Assembly: GCA_026874595.1 (NCBI GenBank)
Contig: CM049311.1
Coordinates: forward strand, 43,467,676-43,531,675
Origin: Sipunculus nudus
Taxonomy: Eukaryota > Annelida > Sipuncula > Golfingiida > Sipunculidae
Direction of reading: 5' to 3'
DNA length: 64,000 nt
The notes beneath the pieces were generated by a model. The model searched no databases. It was not told where the DNA came from and saw nothing but the letters and a program-made list of their open reading frames with translations. Shown piece by piece: positions 1-11,605 of the stretch; positions within the stretch are counted from its first letter, which is position 1; each line of letters starts with the position of its first letter. The position numbers and the translations under genes are program-made.

Positions 1-532
1 TTTTTGTAACACTCAGTATGATACAGGCACTGATGACCCCTGTACAAAAAAGGCTGATGCAGGTGGCACCACCAACACTTCAATTTCTGATATGACTCAT
101 GTGACCAACATTGGCATAAAATTTGGTGATGATAGCTCCAGCCGTTTCTGAGATTGTTATTTTAGTATACTTTTTTGGACAGATGACTAAGTTCAACTTC
201 CTGTAACTCGGCCAAAAATCACTGAACTTTAGCCATTGGAACAAAATTGGGAGAGATTGTTCCAGGAATCATTTCTGAGAAATATTGGATAATCTGGCTA
301 AACAGTTTTGGAGAAGAAGATTTAAAAATTTTTTTTTAGCTTTTTTCCTATTAAGTCTAAGAAAATGCAGTTAGCCAAAAAATAAGCAAAATCCGATAGA
401 GTTGTTTAGATGACTAATTTTTTGCATAAAATTTGGTGATACTAACTTCTGCTGTTATCAAGATAGTATGGGTTAACGTACAGAAGACAAACAACGCCAC
501 ACCATCACATAAGCTCACAGGTTCACTAAAAA
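1..532 (+). repeat. Family A repeat, 3' part
   Basis: Begins inside the family A block (gatgcaggtggcaccaccaa, then ttggcataaaatttggtgat) and ends at aagctcacaggttcactaaaaa, the common 3' end of this family. Closely similar copies lie at 7248-8446, 27690-28634, 31698-32271, 35266-35722, 35866-37085 and 60444-61364. The 12-bp palindrome shared with other families is present here with one change (GGTGGCACCACC). No coding frame. Confidence 0.85.
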
Positions 533-775
533 CAATACTTGACTTCCAAAACTTTAACAGAACTACAACCTTTTGTCAATTGCTTTCAGATTTCAAATAA
601 TATAAACTTAAAATTTGGGGACATCTAACTGTCTGTTGAATTTTGAATTCATAGGTCCAACAGTTTCAAAACGTGCCTTGTTAATGGACAACAGTCAAAC
701 CAGCTGGCAACAGACAAAGGACCATCGCTAAAGCTTATCTGACTTACAATCAGCTGGGCTAATAAAGAGAGCTCA
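533..775 (+). repeat. Family B tail, degraded
   Basis: Diverged copy of the 3' part of family B: 'ggggacatctaactg...', 'cataggtccaacagtttcaaaacgtgcc', then a decayed terminal hairpin near 732-770 (agcttatctgacttacaatc, then agctgggcta). The usual (CGGA)n tract is almost gone, which suggests an old copy. Confidence 0.6.
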
Positions 776-1465
<690 letters not shown>

Positions 1466-1504
1466 CTATTGTAGATTTCTTTATTTAAATTATCATAAAT
1501 AGTC

Positions 1505-1790
1505 CAGCTGTTAAGAGAAGAATTGTGCAAAAAATGAAAGAAGCATGAAACTTGGCATAACAGTTGTCATTACCATACTCAATATTTTCAGATATAGGGC
1601 CAAGCGGAATTCACTCTAACTTGGTCAAAATCAAAGATGGCGGCCAATATGGCCGCCGGATTATAAAATATCTATATATCCGGTTATATTAGTCCTGGAA
1701 TGCATTGCAAGTGCTTTATTTCTATGTTTTCGGGGTCAAGAAATTCATTTATAAGGGTTTCAAGTATGTATAATGACTCTATGGTTGAAT
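1505..1790 (+). repeat. Family H repeat with paired AAGATGGCGGC motif
   Basis: Runs from 'agtccagctgttaag...' through 'atagggccaagcggaattc' to 'ttctatgttttcggggtcaag'. Two diverged copies lie in opposite orientation at 4325-4965. The centre (1634-1653) holds AAGATGGCGGCC followed by a nearly inverted partner, ATGGCCGCC. No coding capacity seen. Confidence 0.75.
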
Positions 1791-2284
1791 TCTGGTTTTG
1801 TTGATTTTCAAATTATGCTAAATTTGCCTTTGTCTAGCATATCCAACAATAAACATTATTTGCTGAGTTCTGCTTAGCAGTTGCATACTTTGTGATTGTT
1901 CTCAAATGAAAGTGTTATTTCCAGGGCTAGATTTGTCTGTTTTGTCATGCATTTTCATCCTTGAATTGTAGAACAGTTTCGATTGCAATTTTAATTTCCC
2001 TTTATTTGCATGCTGATAAATGTAATTGCTTTGGAGAGGTGATGGCGCAAGAAACTTCTGTGTCAAAATCTAAAATAAAATTAAGAACTTCATATGTCCA
2101 TAAACACTGATCACTAGGATATTTGAAACCAGCATACATGTAATTAGATTCTGTGATCAATGTAACTTTCATGCAAAAATTTTTAGTGTAATTGCAAATA
2201 TCACATGCATTAATAAAACTGTGCTGACATTTGAAATATATATTATTTTTAAGTATTTCAGCCCTATATCTGTTTCAATGTAAT
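1791..2284. other. AT-rich, nothing recognised
   Basis: No repeat shared with the rest of the window and no exon-like segment with splice sites was seen. Probably intronic DNA of the KCNQ gene. Confidence 0.45.
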
Positions 2285-2475
2285 GATGTGGACAGTCGAG
2301 TGCTGAGACGCTCATCTATCTCAAAAACCCCAGATTTGATCAACATCGTTCCTATCAGAATTGGTTGTAGTGGTCCTTCCATGGTCGTTTTTTTTTTCTC
2401 CGTGTTCACCGATTATCTCCAACCCTATATACTACCGAACACAGATATTCGAGCCATGGAGAGGGGCCTGTTATA
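2285..2475 (+). repeat. Candidate degraded tRNA-derived SINE
   Basis: The 5' part looks like a decayed tRNA gene: a box-A-like stretch near 2295-2312 (gtcgagtgctgagacgctc) and a box-B-like cagatttgatcaac near 2331-2344, with about the right spacing. The following body contains ggttgtagtggtcct, which is also present in reverse orientation in the SINE candidate at 4014-4230. An open frame of 81 codons crosses it but is most likely chance. Confidence 0.4.
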
Positions 2476-4013
2476 GTTGTTATAACAAACTGTACAATCC
2501 ATATAAAATTTATATACAAATAAAATAAACAATCCATATTAAATAGCGTTTAGCTAGCCTATAATGCGGGCGTGGCAGAATAAAGACATATACAAGAAGC
2601 TAACACCTGTCAGATTCTATATGCCTACTGCGTACGTATTGAAATTTTGCTAAAAGTGTCTTTTTCATTAGTACTTCCAATGTTAAAAATCCTGTAAAAT
2701 TTGTTTAATACTACATTTTCAAATGAAAGTGTCATTTGCCAAGCTTTGTTTTATTATATTAATTTTTCTGATTTCTTCTGTTTATTTCCCTAGAGGCGAT
2801 AGATGAAAGAAATTTAGCTATTATGTCTGGTATCAAATTTGGTAAATTTTACGGTCAACTTCACATTCATGTGAACCTTTGTTAATGAAGTTTGAAAATA
2901 TCAGACTGTAGTGCTGAAATTTAAAATACATGTATGGGTTACATGTATTTGAACACCATGCATGTTTCCATGGAAAGTCGTATCCATAAATTATTCAGAC
3001 TACATGCATGCATGACAGGATACGCACATATGTAGAAGCTCACACGTGTTTTGATGTACAGATTCTTTGCTTCTTTTGCCATAAGGTGATTGCTTTCACA
3101 CTGTATGCTGGCATGAAGACAGAATCAGCACACATTTAGAGGAGCATAACATGTTGCTGTATGTTACCTTTGTGCTATGGTGATGAATGCATGATATAAT
3201 CAACACACATGTAGATACCTTTGCAGATTGCTAATATTGTGATGTTATGATGATGCTCGTACAAAATATTTAACATGTATAAGTAAAATATCACTACGTT
3301 TACCCGTTGCTGCTATTTTCATGAAATAAAACTTTTTCGAATTTAACGAGTTGGAATTACTTGATTGGTGAATGTAACGGTTCTTTGCTTGAAGCTGCTG
3401 TGCTATGGCGGTCAATTGATTTTTTACTTTCTGTCAGCTTTATGCACAAATGCAGAATGTTTGGGAAACTTTTATTTCATACCACATGCTTCATCAAGTG
3501 AACATACATCAATAAGAATAGACTAATTCTGAATATTATTATTGAAATATTTTTATTGCTGAACAGAATAGTTTATTACATAACATTTTGTAATACTGCC
3601 ATCAACTTTTTTTTCACTTATGCCTGAATATTTTCTTTTAGATCTAACAGGACAACAGTGTTTTCTTCTGGTAAATCACACACAATTCCAATTTACTAAC
3701 TATCGGTTATGTTTATCTTAGGTGCAAGCCTCAGTGCGATCTACAGTTTTGCATCATGTGCACATGGTGTTAATTTTTTTTTTCAAATAAATGTAAATAT
3801 TTTTTGTAATTATATTTATAAATAAATGTAAGTAATATAAAATGTGTGCATAATGTAAGCAAATGAAGTATTTTAAGCAGTTACGGTAAATTCAAAGGCA
3901 ATGTCAGCTATTCTTACCATTCACCAAAGTAGCAGGTAAATTACAAACTGCACAAGTATCTGCAAGTTTGCTGATTCCGCATGCACAATCACTACATTAC
4001 AAATATAGCATAT
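2476..4013. other. AT-rich, nothing recognised
   Basis: About 1.5 kb of AT-rich sequence with short A/T runs and no shared repeat block, splice-flanked exon or RNA gene that I could support. Probably intronic. Confidence 0.45.
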
Positions 4014-4230
4014 CAAGGAGTAGGATGTCGCCTAGTGGTTACGGCTTTGGACATCGTAGTTGTAGGTCCCCACTTTGAACCCCGTTTAGTAGGGATGGTT
4101 AGAATCAGAAGTCAAGGAGAACCACTACAACCCACTCCCATAGCAACACCGATTATAGAACCTTCGTCGCCAGTGGAGAGAGCCGAGCGTTTTTTTACCA
4201 CTCAATACATTGAAAGAGACACAGTGTAAA
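4014..4230 (+). repeat. Candidate tRNA-derived SINE
   Basis: The head resembles a tRNA: box A TCGCCTAGTGG at 4028-4038 and a box B-like ctttgaacccc at 4073-4083, about 35 bases apart. The unrelated body contains ggagaaccactacaaccc, whose reverse complement recurs in the 2285-2475 candidate. The tail is T/A-rich. The 82-codon frame over this stretch is read as non-coding because it runs straight through the tRNA-like head. No simple 3' tandem tail or clean target duplication was identified. Confidence 0.55.
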
Positions 4231-4324
4231 AATATTTGAAATAATCATATATATTAAATTTCAGCACAGGATTCAACAAATAAGTTTTGCATGAAAAAGG
4301 CAATTAAGCACAATTATAATACCA

Positions 4325-4965
4325 AATAAAACCACAGAGTCATTATATACTGACTATAAACCCATATAAATGAATTTCTCGACCCCAAAAACATAGAAAT
4401 ATTGCACTTGCAATACATTCTAGGACAAATAACACGGCATATATTGTTATTTCATAATCCGGCGGCCATCTTGTCCGCCATCTTGGATTTTGACCAAGAC
4501 ATTCTGAATTCCGCTTGGCCTCATATCTGGAAATACTGAGTTTGGTCTGGACTAATATTATTCCACGTTTCATTCTTCTTTTATCTTTAACACAATTCTT
4601 TTATATATGCAGCTTAACCGCTGACCTAATGGGAATATTACCGAAACCCTGTTATAAAAACAAAAATGAGTACCTGAAGAGGTTTTGAACCTCAAAAATT
4701 GAATTTCTTGGCCCAAAATACATAAAAATAGAGTACTTGCAATGCTTTCTAGCGACATTATAACTCAAGTTATTGACATTTTTTAATCCGGCAGCCATCT
4801 TGGCCGCCATCTTGGATTTTGGCCAAGATAATTTATTTTCAGCTTGGCCCTATATCTGAAAATCACCATTAAGCTCCAAAGAACAGTTTTGGAAACTTTC
4901 ATGCTTCTTTCATTTTTTGCACGATTCCTCCAAATATGGGGGCTTAACTGCTGGACTAAAATGAA
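4325..4965 (-). repeat. Two tandem family H copies
   Basis: Two head-to-tail minus-strand copies, about 4325-4600 and 4601-4965. Each has 'ttcttggcccc/ctcgacccc', then 'cacttgcaatac', then an aatccgg(c/g)...gccatctt pair, then 'gcttggccctatatctg'. Each copy carries two CCATCTT motifs (4464-4472 and 4475-4484; about 4793-4801 and 4804-4813), on the opposite strand to the copy at 1505-1790. Confidence 0.7.
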
Positions 4966-5209
4966 TTAAATTTCAAATGCCTCAGATATTTCAAATAACT
5001 TTAGATACCTTCTGCATAACTTAATACACCTGTATCTTCAAGTAATCTCAAATGAAAAAGAATACTTTGAAAATACTTCAGATACCCTGATTGGTTTAAA
5101 AAAATTCCATCATGCTGACATCATGGAACTTGTACCCAAAATTTTGGGTATGAAGAAAACAGTTTTGATGGGTACCCTGTTCATGAAAGAATGGCATCCC
5201 GGAGAATGG

Positions 5210-5390
5210 AATAAGGCCTACAGGCCAAAGCAAACCTTTGCAATGGGATATACATCAGGCATAATGCTTCCGTGATAACATGCTTGACCATTACTTTTCA
5301 AGAACATGTGTGATATGTATTTGTACAATGTAAAGTCTAAATTATTTTGAACACAAGTATAAGCACCAATTTCACAAACGTCACAGTGTA
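5210..5390 (+). repeat. Family C 5' fragment
   Basis: Starts aataaggcctacaggcc and continues with 'gggatatacatcaggcataatgcttcc', matching the first ~180 bases of family C copies at 6258, 26950, 46576 and 62584. The 3' remainder is absent. Confidence 0.65.
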
Positions 5391-6010
5391 TAAGATGACC
5401 CCCTTTCTTAGACGACCCCCAATTTTGAACCTCAAATTATGGTACAAATTATTTTCAGCATCTTGGAGCTGCCAGCTACTGAGGATCACTATGTCAGCAT
5501 AATGATCACTTTAAGACTGATGAAGGAAATGGGATTTTATAATAATTGATTCATAAAATGGTCAGTGGTATTTTTTTATGATTCCACAAGTGAAAACAGG
5601 AAAGTTATATAGAACGGTATGGAGCAGACCAAACAGAATTTATTAAACATATCAAAGAATGTGTATTACACAGTACCTCAGATAAGATAAGAGATGTGCA
5701 GCAGAGGGTCAATTTTAAGGCCCAAATTTGGGTAATAGATTATTTTTTGGCAAATGGAGGTGGCACCCGCTAAGAATAAACATGTCAAGAGAATGTGCAT
5801 TACAGGGCATTGACACCTTACAGGCCCGTAGGCTGACTGCTGATTGGGAGGGTTCCTTTTCACTGATGGTGGAACCTCTATATATATATATATGCTCTCA
5901 CGAAACAGATCTGTCGCACAAACTAACAGTACTTTGATTATTTATAAATGTTCCCATACGGTAGAGCACTATCACCGCGATGTATTGAATTCACGCTATG
6001 TGAACAATAC

Positions 6011-6048
<38 letters not shown>

Positions 6049-6257
6049 TATATTTTTATATTTATACCCGATGTTTTCTTTTAACGAAATAAAAACAATC
6101 CAAATTAGCAAGTTTCAGCGAATTGTCCTTTTTCTAGCCTTGTGTACTCAGAACGTCCCATCCAATGCGTTTTGCAAGCGTCTGCTACAGCACAAGTATG
6201 GTCATTACGAGGATTCAGCTGTGTATACTTGTGCACTAAACAGGGGCATTTAAGTTG
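5391..6257. other. No gene seen; short (TA) tracts
   Basis: Mixed sequence with a short (TA)n at 5878-5893 and a longer one at 6014-6047. Frames of 60-100 codons that cross these tracts read as YIYIYI and are artefacts of the dinucleotide repeat. Confidence 0.5.
6014..6047. repeat. (TA)n microsatellite
   Basis: About 17 uninterrupted TA units followed by a looser A/T run to about 6063. Confidence 0.9.
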
Positions 6258-7245
6258 CAAAACAAGGCCTACAGGCTTAATGCGAACCTGTGCATTGGGA
6301 AATACACCAGGTATAATGCTTCAATGCTGGACCATTACTTTTCATGTATATGAACAATGCAAGTACTAAACATTTTGAATAAGAAACAATTACACAAACA
6401 TCACTGCTGAAATTCTGGCATGGGTGCACACAATACAAATCGATTGTAGCTGGCACCACCAGTCTTGTATACTTCGAAGCTTACGCCAATTTTCAGAATG
6501 ATATATCAAACCCTTCCTGAGAAATAAGCAGGGACACACACTGTGCAAAAATTATTGTAGGTGGCATCACCAGTCTTGTATACGACAAAGCTATTTGATA
6601 TGTATAAATATGCCCAATTTCAGACTGATATATCAAATTCCTCTGTAGAAATAAGCAGGCACAAACACTGTGCAAAAGTCCATGAACGTGGCACCACCTG
6701 CCTTGTAAATGAGAATACCATCAAAGACGCATAGACAGGTCAAAATATCAGTCCAATACATCAAATTTCCCCAGAGTTTGATGCACAGGGCTGACAAGGC
6801 TTAGGTGAGTAAGGCAGTTGCCCCTGAGTGACCTGTGACGAATTGCTGCCACAAGCTACTGCACTGAGTGAACTCTTGACCTGCACCTGGCTAGACTGTG
6901 TGAACTTTTGACCTGTACCTGGCTGCACTGAGTGAACTCTTGACCTGTTGCATAATCTGACACAGTTGGCAGTTTGCCAAAGCTATAAACAGATTCAGGC
7001 TGAACTTTGGTGCCAAATATGATGCAATGAGCAGTCTGCCAAAGCTATAAATAGAATGCAGCTACTGCACTTAGTGAACTCTTGACCTATACCTGGCTGC
7101 ACTTTTTCCAATCCTGGCACTGTGCCAAAACTATTTATAGAGCTGACATCATCTTGGCTAATGGCCAACATCAAGGCACTGGCAATCTGCCAATGATAAA
7201 CCAAGTGCTGCCATCTGAACACAAAAGTGGTCCCTACTTGAAATA
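6258..7245 (+). repeat. Family C repeat, near full length
   Basis: Begins aaaacaaggcctacaggc. It contains several diverged internal units built on 'ctgtgcaaaaattattgtaggtggca(t/c)cacc', then repeated phrases of 'ctgcactgagtgaactcttgacct' alternating with 'gcagtctgccaaagctataaatag'. Ends in family A sequence. Sister copies: 26950-27690, 46576-47800, 62584-63780. Confidence 0.8.
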
Positions 7246-7247
7246 AC

Positions 7248-8446
7248 TTGCCTGGTATGATGAATAACTTTAATCATAATTCTAAATTTTTTAAAAGCTT
7301 TTGAAAAAATTTTCTTGTCAATATCAACCAAAGATAACCTGAAATCTTAATGTCTAGTGGCATGATGTAATAGATGCTGATAAACTGGTGCCAGGCTAAC
7401 ATATATGGTAAAATGACTCAATTCAATCTTTATAATTAAGCCAAAATTCATTCATGTTGAGCCATTAATGACAATTATTATAAGAATTATTCTAGGAATT
7501 ATTCTTGTAAAATATTTAACAAACTGGCTTCAGTGGCATCATTCAAAAAATGTTTCGCAGGTTTATAACTCATGCAGGACGATACAGCAAACTGGCTAAG
7601 TTTTGCTTCCTGTAACTCAGCCAAATATCACTGAACCAAAACTATTTGAACAAACTTGAATTATCAACATTTGAGGATAATTAATGTGTGAGATTTAAGA
7701 ATTTGGCCCAGTGGTTTTTGAGAAGAAGATCTTTGTAGCCACTGAGCTAAAATGGGCTCTTATGACATATGACTAAATTCAGCTTCCCATAACTTAGCCA
7801 AAAGTCACTGAAAAGAGACCATTTGAACAAACTTCAGAAAACACTACCCTAGGATCATTTCTGTGCGATATATTAAACATTTTGGCCATATGGTTTCAGA
7901 GAAGAAGTTTTTTGTAGCCCTCAGTGTGATACAAGCACTGATGACCCTGTACAAAAAAGGCCGATGCAGGTGGCGCCACCAATACCTCGATTTCAGATAT
8001 GACCTATGTGACCAACATTGGCATAAAATTTGGTGAAGATAGCTACAGCCATTTCTGAGATTTAAATTTTAATATGCTTTTTTGCACAGTTAACAAAGTT
8101 CAACCTCCTGTATCTCAGCCAAAAATCTCCGAACTGGAACCATTCGAACAAACTTGAGAAAGATTGTTCCAGGAATCATTTCTGTGAAATATTGGACAAT
8201 TTGGCTTGACAGTTTCAGAGAAGAAGATTTTTTTTTCAAGCTTTTTTAGCTTTTTCCCTATAAAATCTAAGAAAATGCAGTTAGAAAAAAAATAAACAAA
8301 ATCTGATATAGTTTTTTGGATGACTGATTATTTGCAAAAAAATTTGGTGATGCTAGTTCCTGCTGTTTTTGAGATAGCTATGGTTAACGTATAGACAACG
8401 CACGACACTGCATAAGCATAAGACATCGCATAAGCTCACAGGTTCG
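7248..8446 (+). repeat. Family A repeat, near full length
   Basis: Starts 'cctggtatgatgaataac', contains a perfect GGTGGCGCCACC at 7969-7980, and ends 'aagctcacaggttcgctaaaaa'. Its 7525 region (cttcagtggcatcattc) is the undisturbed version of the site where a solo LTR (27920) and a hAT element (54502) inserted in two other copies. Confidence 0.85.
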
Positions 8447-8742
8447 CTAAAAATGGTCAATATCAGGTCAGTGGTTTTGATATTAGGCAGTCTTAGGTGT
8501 AACAATGGGTTTTTAATGGAAAACGGAGGGTTTTCCTGAAAAAATTTGAAGGAACGAAGTCCTAGTGACCCAATTTTCAGTATGGTAGGAGATTTTGGGA
8601 CATCTTAAGGTATGCCAAATTTCAGATTCGTAGGTCCACAGTGTCATAACGCGCCAGTTTAATGTAGTACGGACGGACGGACAGCCGACGGACAAAGGAC
8701 CACGACTATAGCTCAGATGACTTATATTCAGCTGAGCTAGAA
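8447..8742 (+). repeat. Family B 3' tail with terminal hairpin
   Basis: Contains 'cagtggttttgatattaggcag', 'gaaggaacgaagtcctagtgaccc', a short (CGGA)n tract near 8677-8690 and the terminal hairpin tagctcagatgacttat / attcagctgagcta at 8706-8735. The 5' two thirds of family B are missing. Confidence 0.8.
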
Positions 8743-9939
8743 ACACATTAAACAGTGTAGAACTGTCAATGTCAGGTTTGATACCATTATGTCTATATAT
8801 AATGTTTATATGCAAGGTCACAAATGACTGTATTGATTTACTTTCAATAATTCCTAGAGTAGAGCAAAATGCAACATTATCAGCATATTAATTAGCATTC
8901 ATTTATACTGAGAATTTCTCATGTGTTGGTCCATACCAAATCAACAGGTATCATAATGCTCTCTTGGCTAAATGTAATGGAATGGCAGCACATTGTGTCA
9001 CTTAAGCACAATGCCATGCTTATTTTCAATTGTCACAGTTTGGTCCTCAAACATGGGTTCACTGGAAGCCCCCCATTGTACAGGGAACTGGACAATAATG
9101 CACTGACCTGTGGTCACATTATGGCCTTGATTTGGGTTTGATTTGGTTAACCTCATTAATAGCTGGACATGCCAAGCAAGATATGAAGGTTAACACAGGA
9201 ATTCTACTCAAAGGAATTTCACATTCACGTGTACTATGACAGACCTGTTTCATGAGTAAATGCATTCTGGTCACTGCATTCATGCTACTATTAACCCATA
9301 ACCCAAAATGTGGAGTGACAAGAAATTCCAAACATCAACATTATTCATATAATTTAAATCATCACACCACAGATGTATGTTTGATCTTACACATAAAGAG
9401 CTCACAATAAAATTACCATCAAAAATCCATATGGTCTAGATCAATACATGCAACTGTAAGAGATTTATTTTCATTTTTCATCATATTTTTTCACACACCT
9501 TTCGCCTTGTTCATACACAGATATTGGCTAACCAATGGGAATATATGTATGCATTCCTCTGTCGTTAGAAATGCCATCATTCTGTCATGTACTTATTCAC
9601 TGGTAAGGTACACTAGTTGTGTTTCTGTGATGGTTTTATCAAATCATGTTTATACGAGTCTGTAAATAGGACTTCCATGTTAGTCTATAACTTGATGTAT
9701 GTCAGGTCAGACTTGGAATTTTCCATAGAACTTTTACCCAATAGATTCTGGTAAAACTTTTAAAGTACACTTACAACAATGATGTAATTGTGACCTACTT
9801 TCGGTCATCCAATAAGCTTTAGCTTTTATGACGAAATGCAGAAATATGGCTATGTATTTTTCATATGTCACATGACAGCTTTGTAACAAAACTATCTGTA
9901 GTGCGCGCTGTGAGGAGATATTGGACAGTTCTCTCAGTA
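8743..9939. other. No gene seen
   Basis: About 1.2 kb without shared repeats or splice-flanked coding segments. Frames of 70-86 codons occur on both strands but show no family signature. This is the 5' flank of the LTR element; its last four bases (9940-9943, GAGA) are the target duplication. Confidence 0.5.
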
Positions 9940-10311
9940 GAGATATCACCAGTGTGATAATTTTATGATAATTCAAATCATTATATTTTACCAATTATAA
10001 GGTGATCAGTCCTATGGAATGAAACAGGTATTTAGTAGACTTCTGTGCAGGGTAACTTTCTAATTACATTTCAGTTTATTATTTAACTGCCAGCCCTTTG
10101 ATTAGTGTCCACAGAGAATTCATTAATAAGCATGTTCATACATTTGACTGGGTTTACTCTTAAAGTGACAGGCACAGATAAAGTAATTAATTAACAGTTT
10201 AGACTTAGGTGTTCACAAGAGGGCAAGAAAGGTGTTGAATGTATTACACAATATGTCTTGTATTAATGCTGTATGAAATTACTTAATTGCAATTATTATT
10301 TTGGGCAAATG

Positions 10312-10319
10312 TATAAATA
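10312..10319 (+). promoter_or_regulatory. LTR TATA box
   Basis: TATAAATA preceded by gggcaaatg, about 225 bases upstream of the AATAAA signal in the same LTR. The identical site in the 3' LTR is at 12830-12837. Likely the RNA polymerase II start for the element transcript. Confidence 0.7.
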
Positions 10320-10538
10320 GAGATACTGGCAACTGAACCAGACAGTTAAGGTCAGAGCTAAAGAGAGGGGAGTCAAAGAGTTAGAGAACTAGGAAAGAGA
10401 GAAGAGACAGGAATAAGAACAGGAGTTAATACACAGAGAGAGAGAGACAGAGACAGAGAGAACAGAATCAGTTAAGTGGAAAATAGGGAAACTAGCAGAA
10501 TATATATATTGGACATTTGTTATTGTTAACTTTGATTG

Positions 10539-10544
10539 AATAAA
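10539..10544 (+). promoter_or_regulatory. LTR polyadenylation signal
   Basis: AATAAA in 'gattgaataaacttgaaag'. The counterpart in the 3' LTR at 13057-13062 is the one that would end the transcript. Confidence 0.65.
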
Positions 10545-10637
10545 CTTGAAAGTAAATTACATCTGGACTAAAGAATTCTTCTATCTGAGAAATCAGCAAC
10601 CTGTGAACAAAAGCACGTAAACAACTGGACGGTGATA

Positions 10638-10657
10638 GTTGGGGAGAATCCGGCTTG
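10638..10657 (+). other. Putative primer-binding site
   Basis: Immediately after the 5' LTR the sequence is gttggggagaatccgg. A TGG two bases after the LTR edge (10640) is the expected complement of a tRNA CCA end. I could not assign the tRNA species. Confidence 0.45.
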
Positions 10658-10756
10658 CGATCCAACTACTATTCGGTACATCTCACACAACGCCAAGTTA
10701 ACATTAATTTGACTAATTCCCCCAGATCAAATTTGGACTAATTCCCCAGCTAAAAG

Positions 10757-11605
10757 ATGCCACTCCTTTGTATGATTTGGTTCCAAAAAAGAGGGCTCTG
10801 CTACAAGTGTGGATTTACATACAGCAGAGCCCATCAATGTCACTGTCCAGCTAAAGGAAAAAGATGCCACAAATGCCATCAACTGAACCACTTCGCCCGC
10901 TGCTGTTTTACACAACAGCAAAGTGCAAGAGAAGATGATGATATAACAAAATGTGGACCTGGAGACGTTCATTCTGGAAGAAGTTTTGCAGCTCCCAGTC
11001 AACTACCCTTCATGGATATTTCAAACAAGGAACTTTATCAAACTTTAAATTTGAAAACTGTAGTTAATTTTGAGAATGATGCTTTGCGCATCAAGCTGAA
11101 GAAAAGAGTTAAGAAAGTTTCATCAGTTTCAGTAAATACTGTATCTGTGGAAGATGAACAGGTCAAAATTCAGTCACTTGAATTAGAAAATAAAGAGTTA
11201 GTCCAGGAAACAGAGAAACTAAATGATAGATTGGTTGTTTTGGAAAGAGAATTGGACAGATCAAAACACTACAACAATCAATTAGAAAGAAATGCTGACA
11301 TTCAAGAAGGGTTGATAAATGAACTTACCAAAAAATTGAAATCCCATATTAAAACCATAAGACAGTTAGATCAGCTACTAGCACCTCAGGTCAATAATAT
11401 ATCTGTTCAGGGAGGAAGAGGTCACTTTCAAAGACAGAATTTTAATAGGCAAAGAAAGTGTAAAATGGAAAAGTGTAAAAATAGGGTCCAACATTGTGAA
11501 ATGTGCGGTAGATCCATAAGAAACAATTTTTGTAATATCTGTAAAGCAGAAACAAATGAATGTACCTTTTGCATGTATATTGTAAACAGTGATGACGGAG
11601 AGTAA
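10757..11605 (+). CDS. Zinc-knuckle / coiled-coil protein of the LTR element
   Basis: The only substantial ORF of the element, 282 aa, starting at the first ATG after an in-frame stop (10751-10753). Residues 15-50 form a nucleocapsid-like zinc-binding module: C15xxC18, H26, C30, then CPAKGK-type spacing into a textbook C37-x2-C40-x4-H45-x4-C50 knuckle ending NHFARCC, as in Ty3/gypsy Gag or Gag-Pol. Residues about 131-210 are Glu/Lys/Leu-rich and free of Pro and Gly until the end, a likely coiled coil. Residues 218-234 are Gly/Arg/Gln-rich (RNA-binding type). The tail has C235, C240 and three CxxC pairs (247/250, 259/262, 269/272), possibly one or two zinc ribbons. Capsid, protease and polymerase domains are absent. 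Expected role, by inference: RNA binding and self-association. The tail and coiled coil have no family I recognise and may be captured. Confidence 0.85.
   Translation: MPLLCMIWFQKRGLCYKCGFTYSRAHQCHCPAKGKRCHKCHQLNHFARCCFTQQQSAREDDDITKCGPGDVHSGRSFAAPSQLPFMDISNKELYQTLNLKTVVNFENDALRIKLKKRVKKVSSVSVNTVSVEDEQVKIQSLELENKELVQETEKLNDRLVVLERELDRSKHYNNQLERNADIQEGLINELTKKLKSHIKTIRQLDQLLAPQVNNISVQGGRGHFQRQNFNRQRKCKMEKCKNRVQHCEMCGRSIRNNFCNICKAETNECTFCMYIVNSDDGE

Larger units (their letters stand above)
9944..10637 (+). repeat. 5' LTR
   Basis: 694 bp. It contains a TATA box (TATAAATA, 10312-10319), a purine-rich GA-repeat block downstream (about 10360-10470) and an AATAAA signal at 10539-10544, the usual order for U3-R-U5. 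It is bounded by TATCACC and GGTGATA. Confidence 0.93.

Noticed and set aside
3981-4229. 82-codon frame
   Set aside because: It overlaps the tRNA-like head of a SINE candidate; box A and box B lie inside the frame.
5844-6092. Frames reading YIYIYIYI
   Set aside because: Translation of a (TA)n microsatellite.
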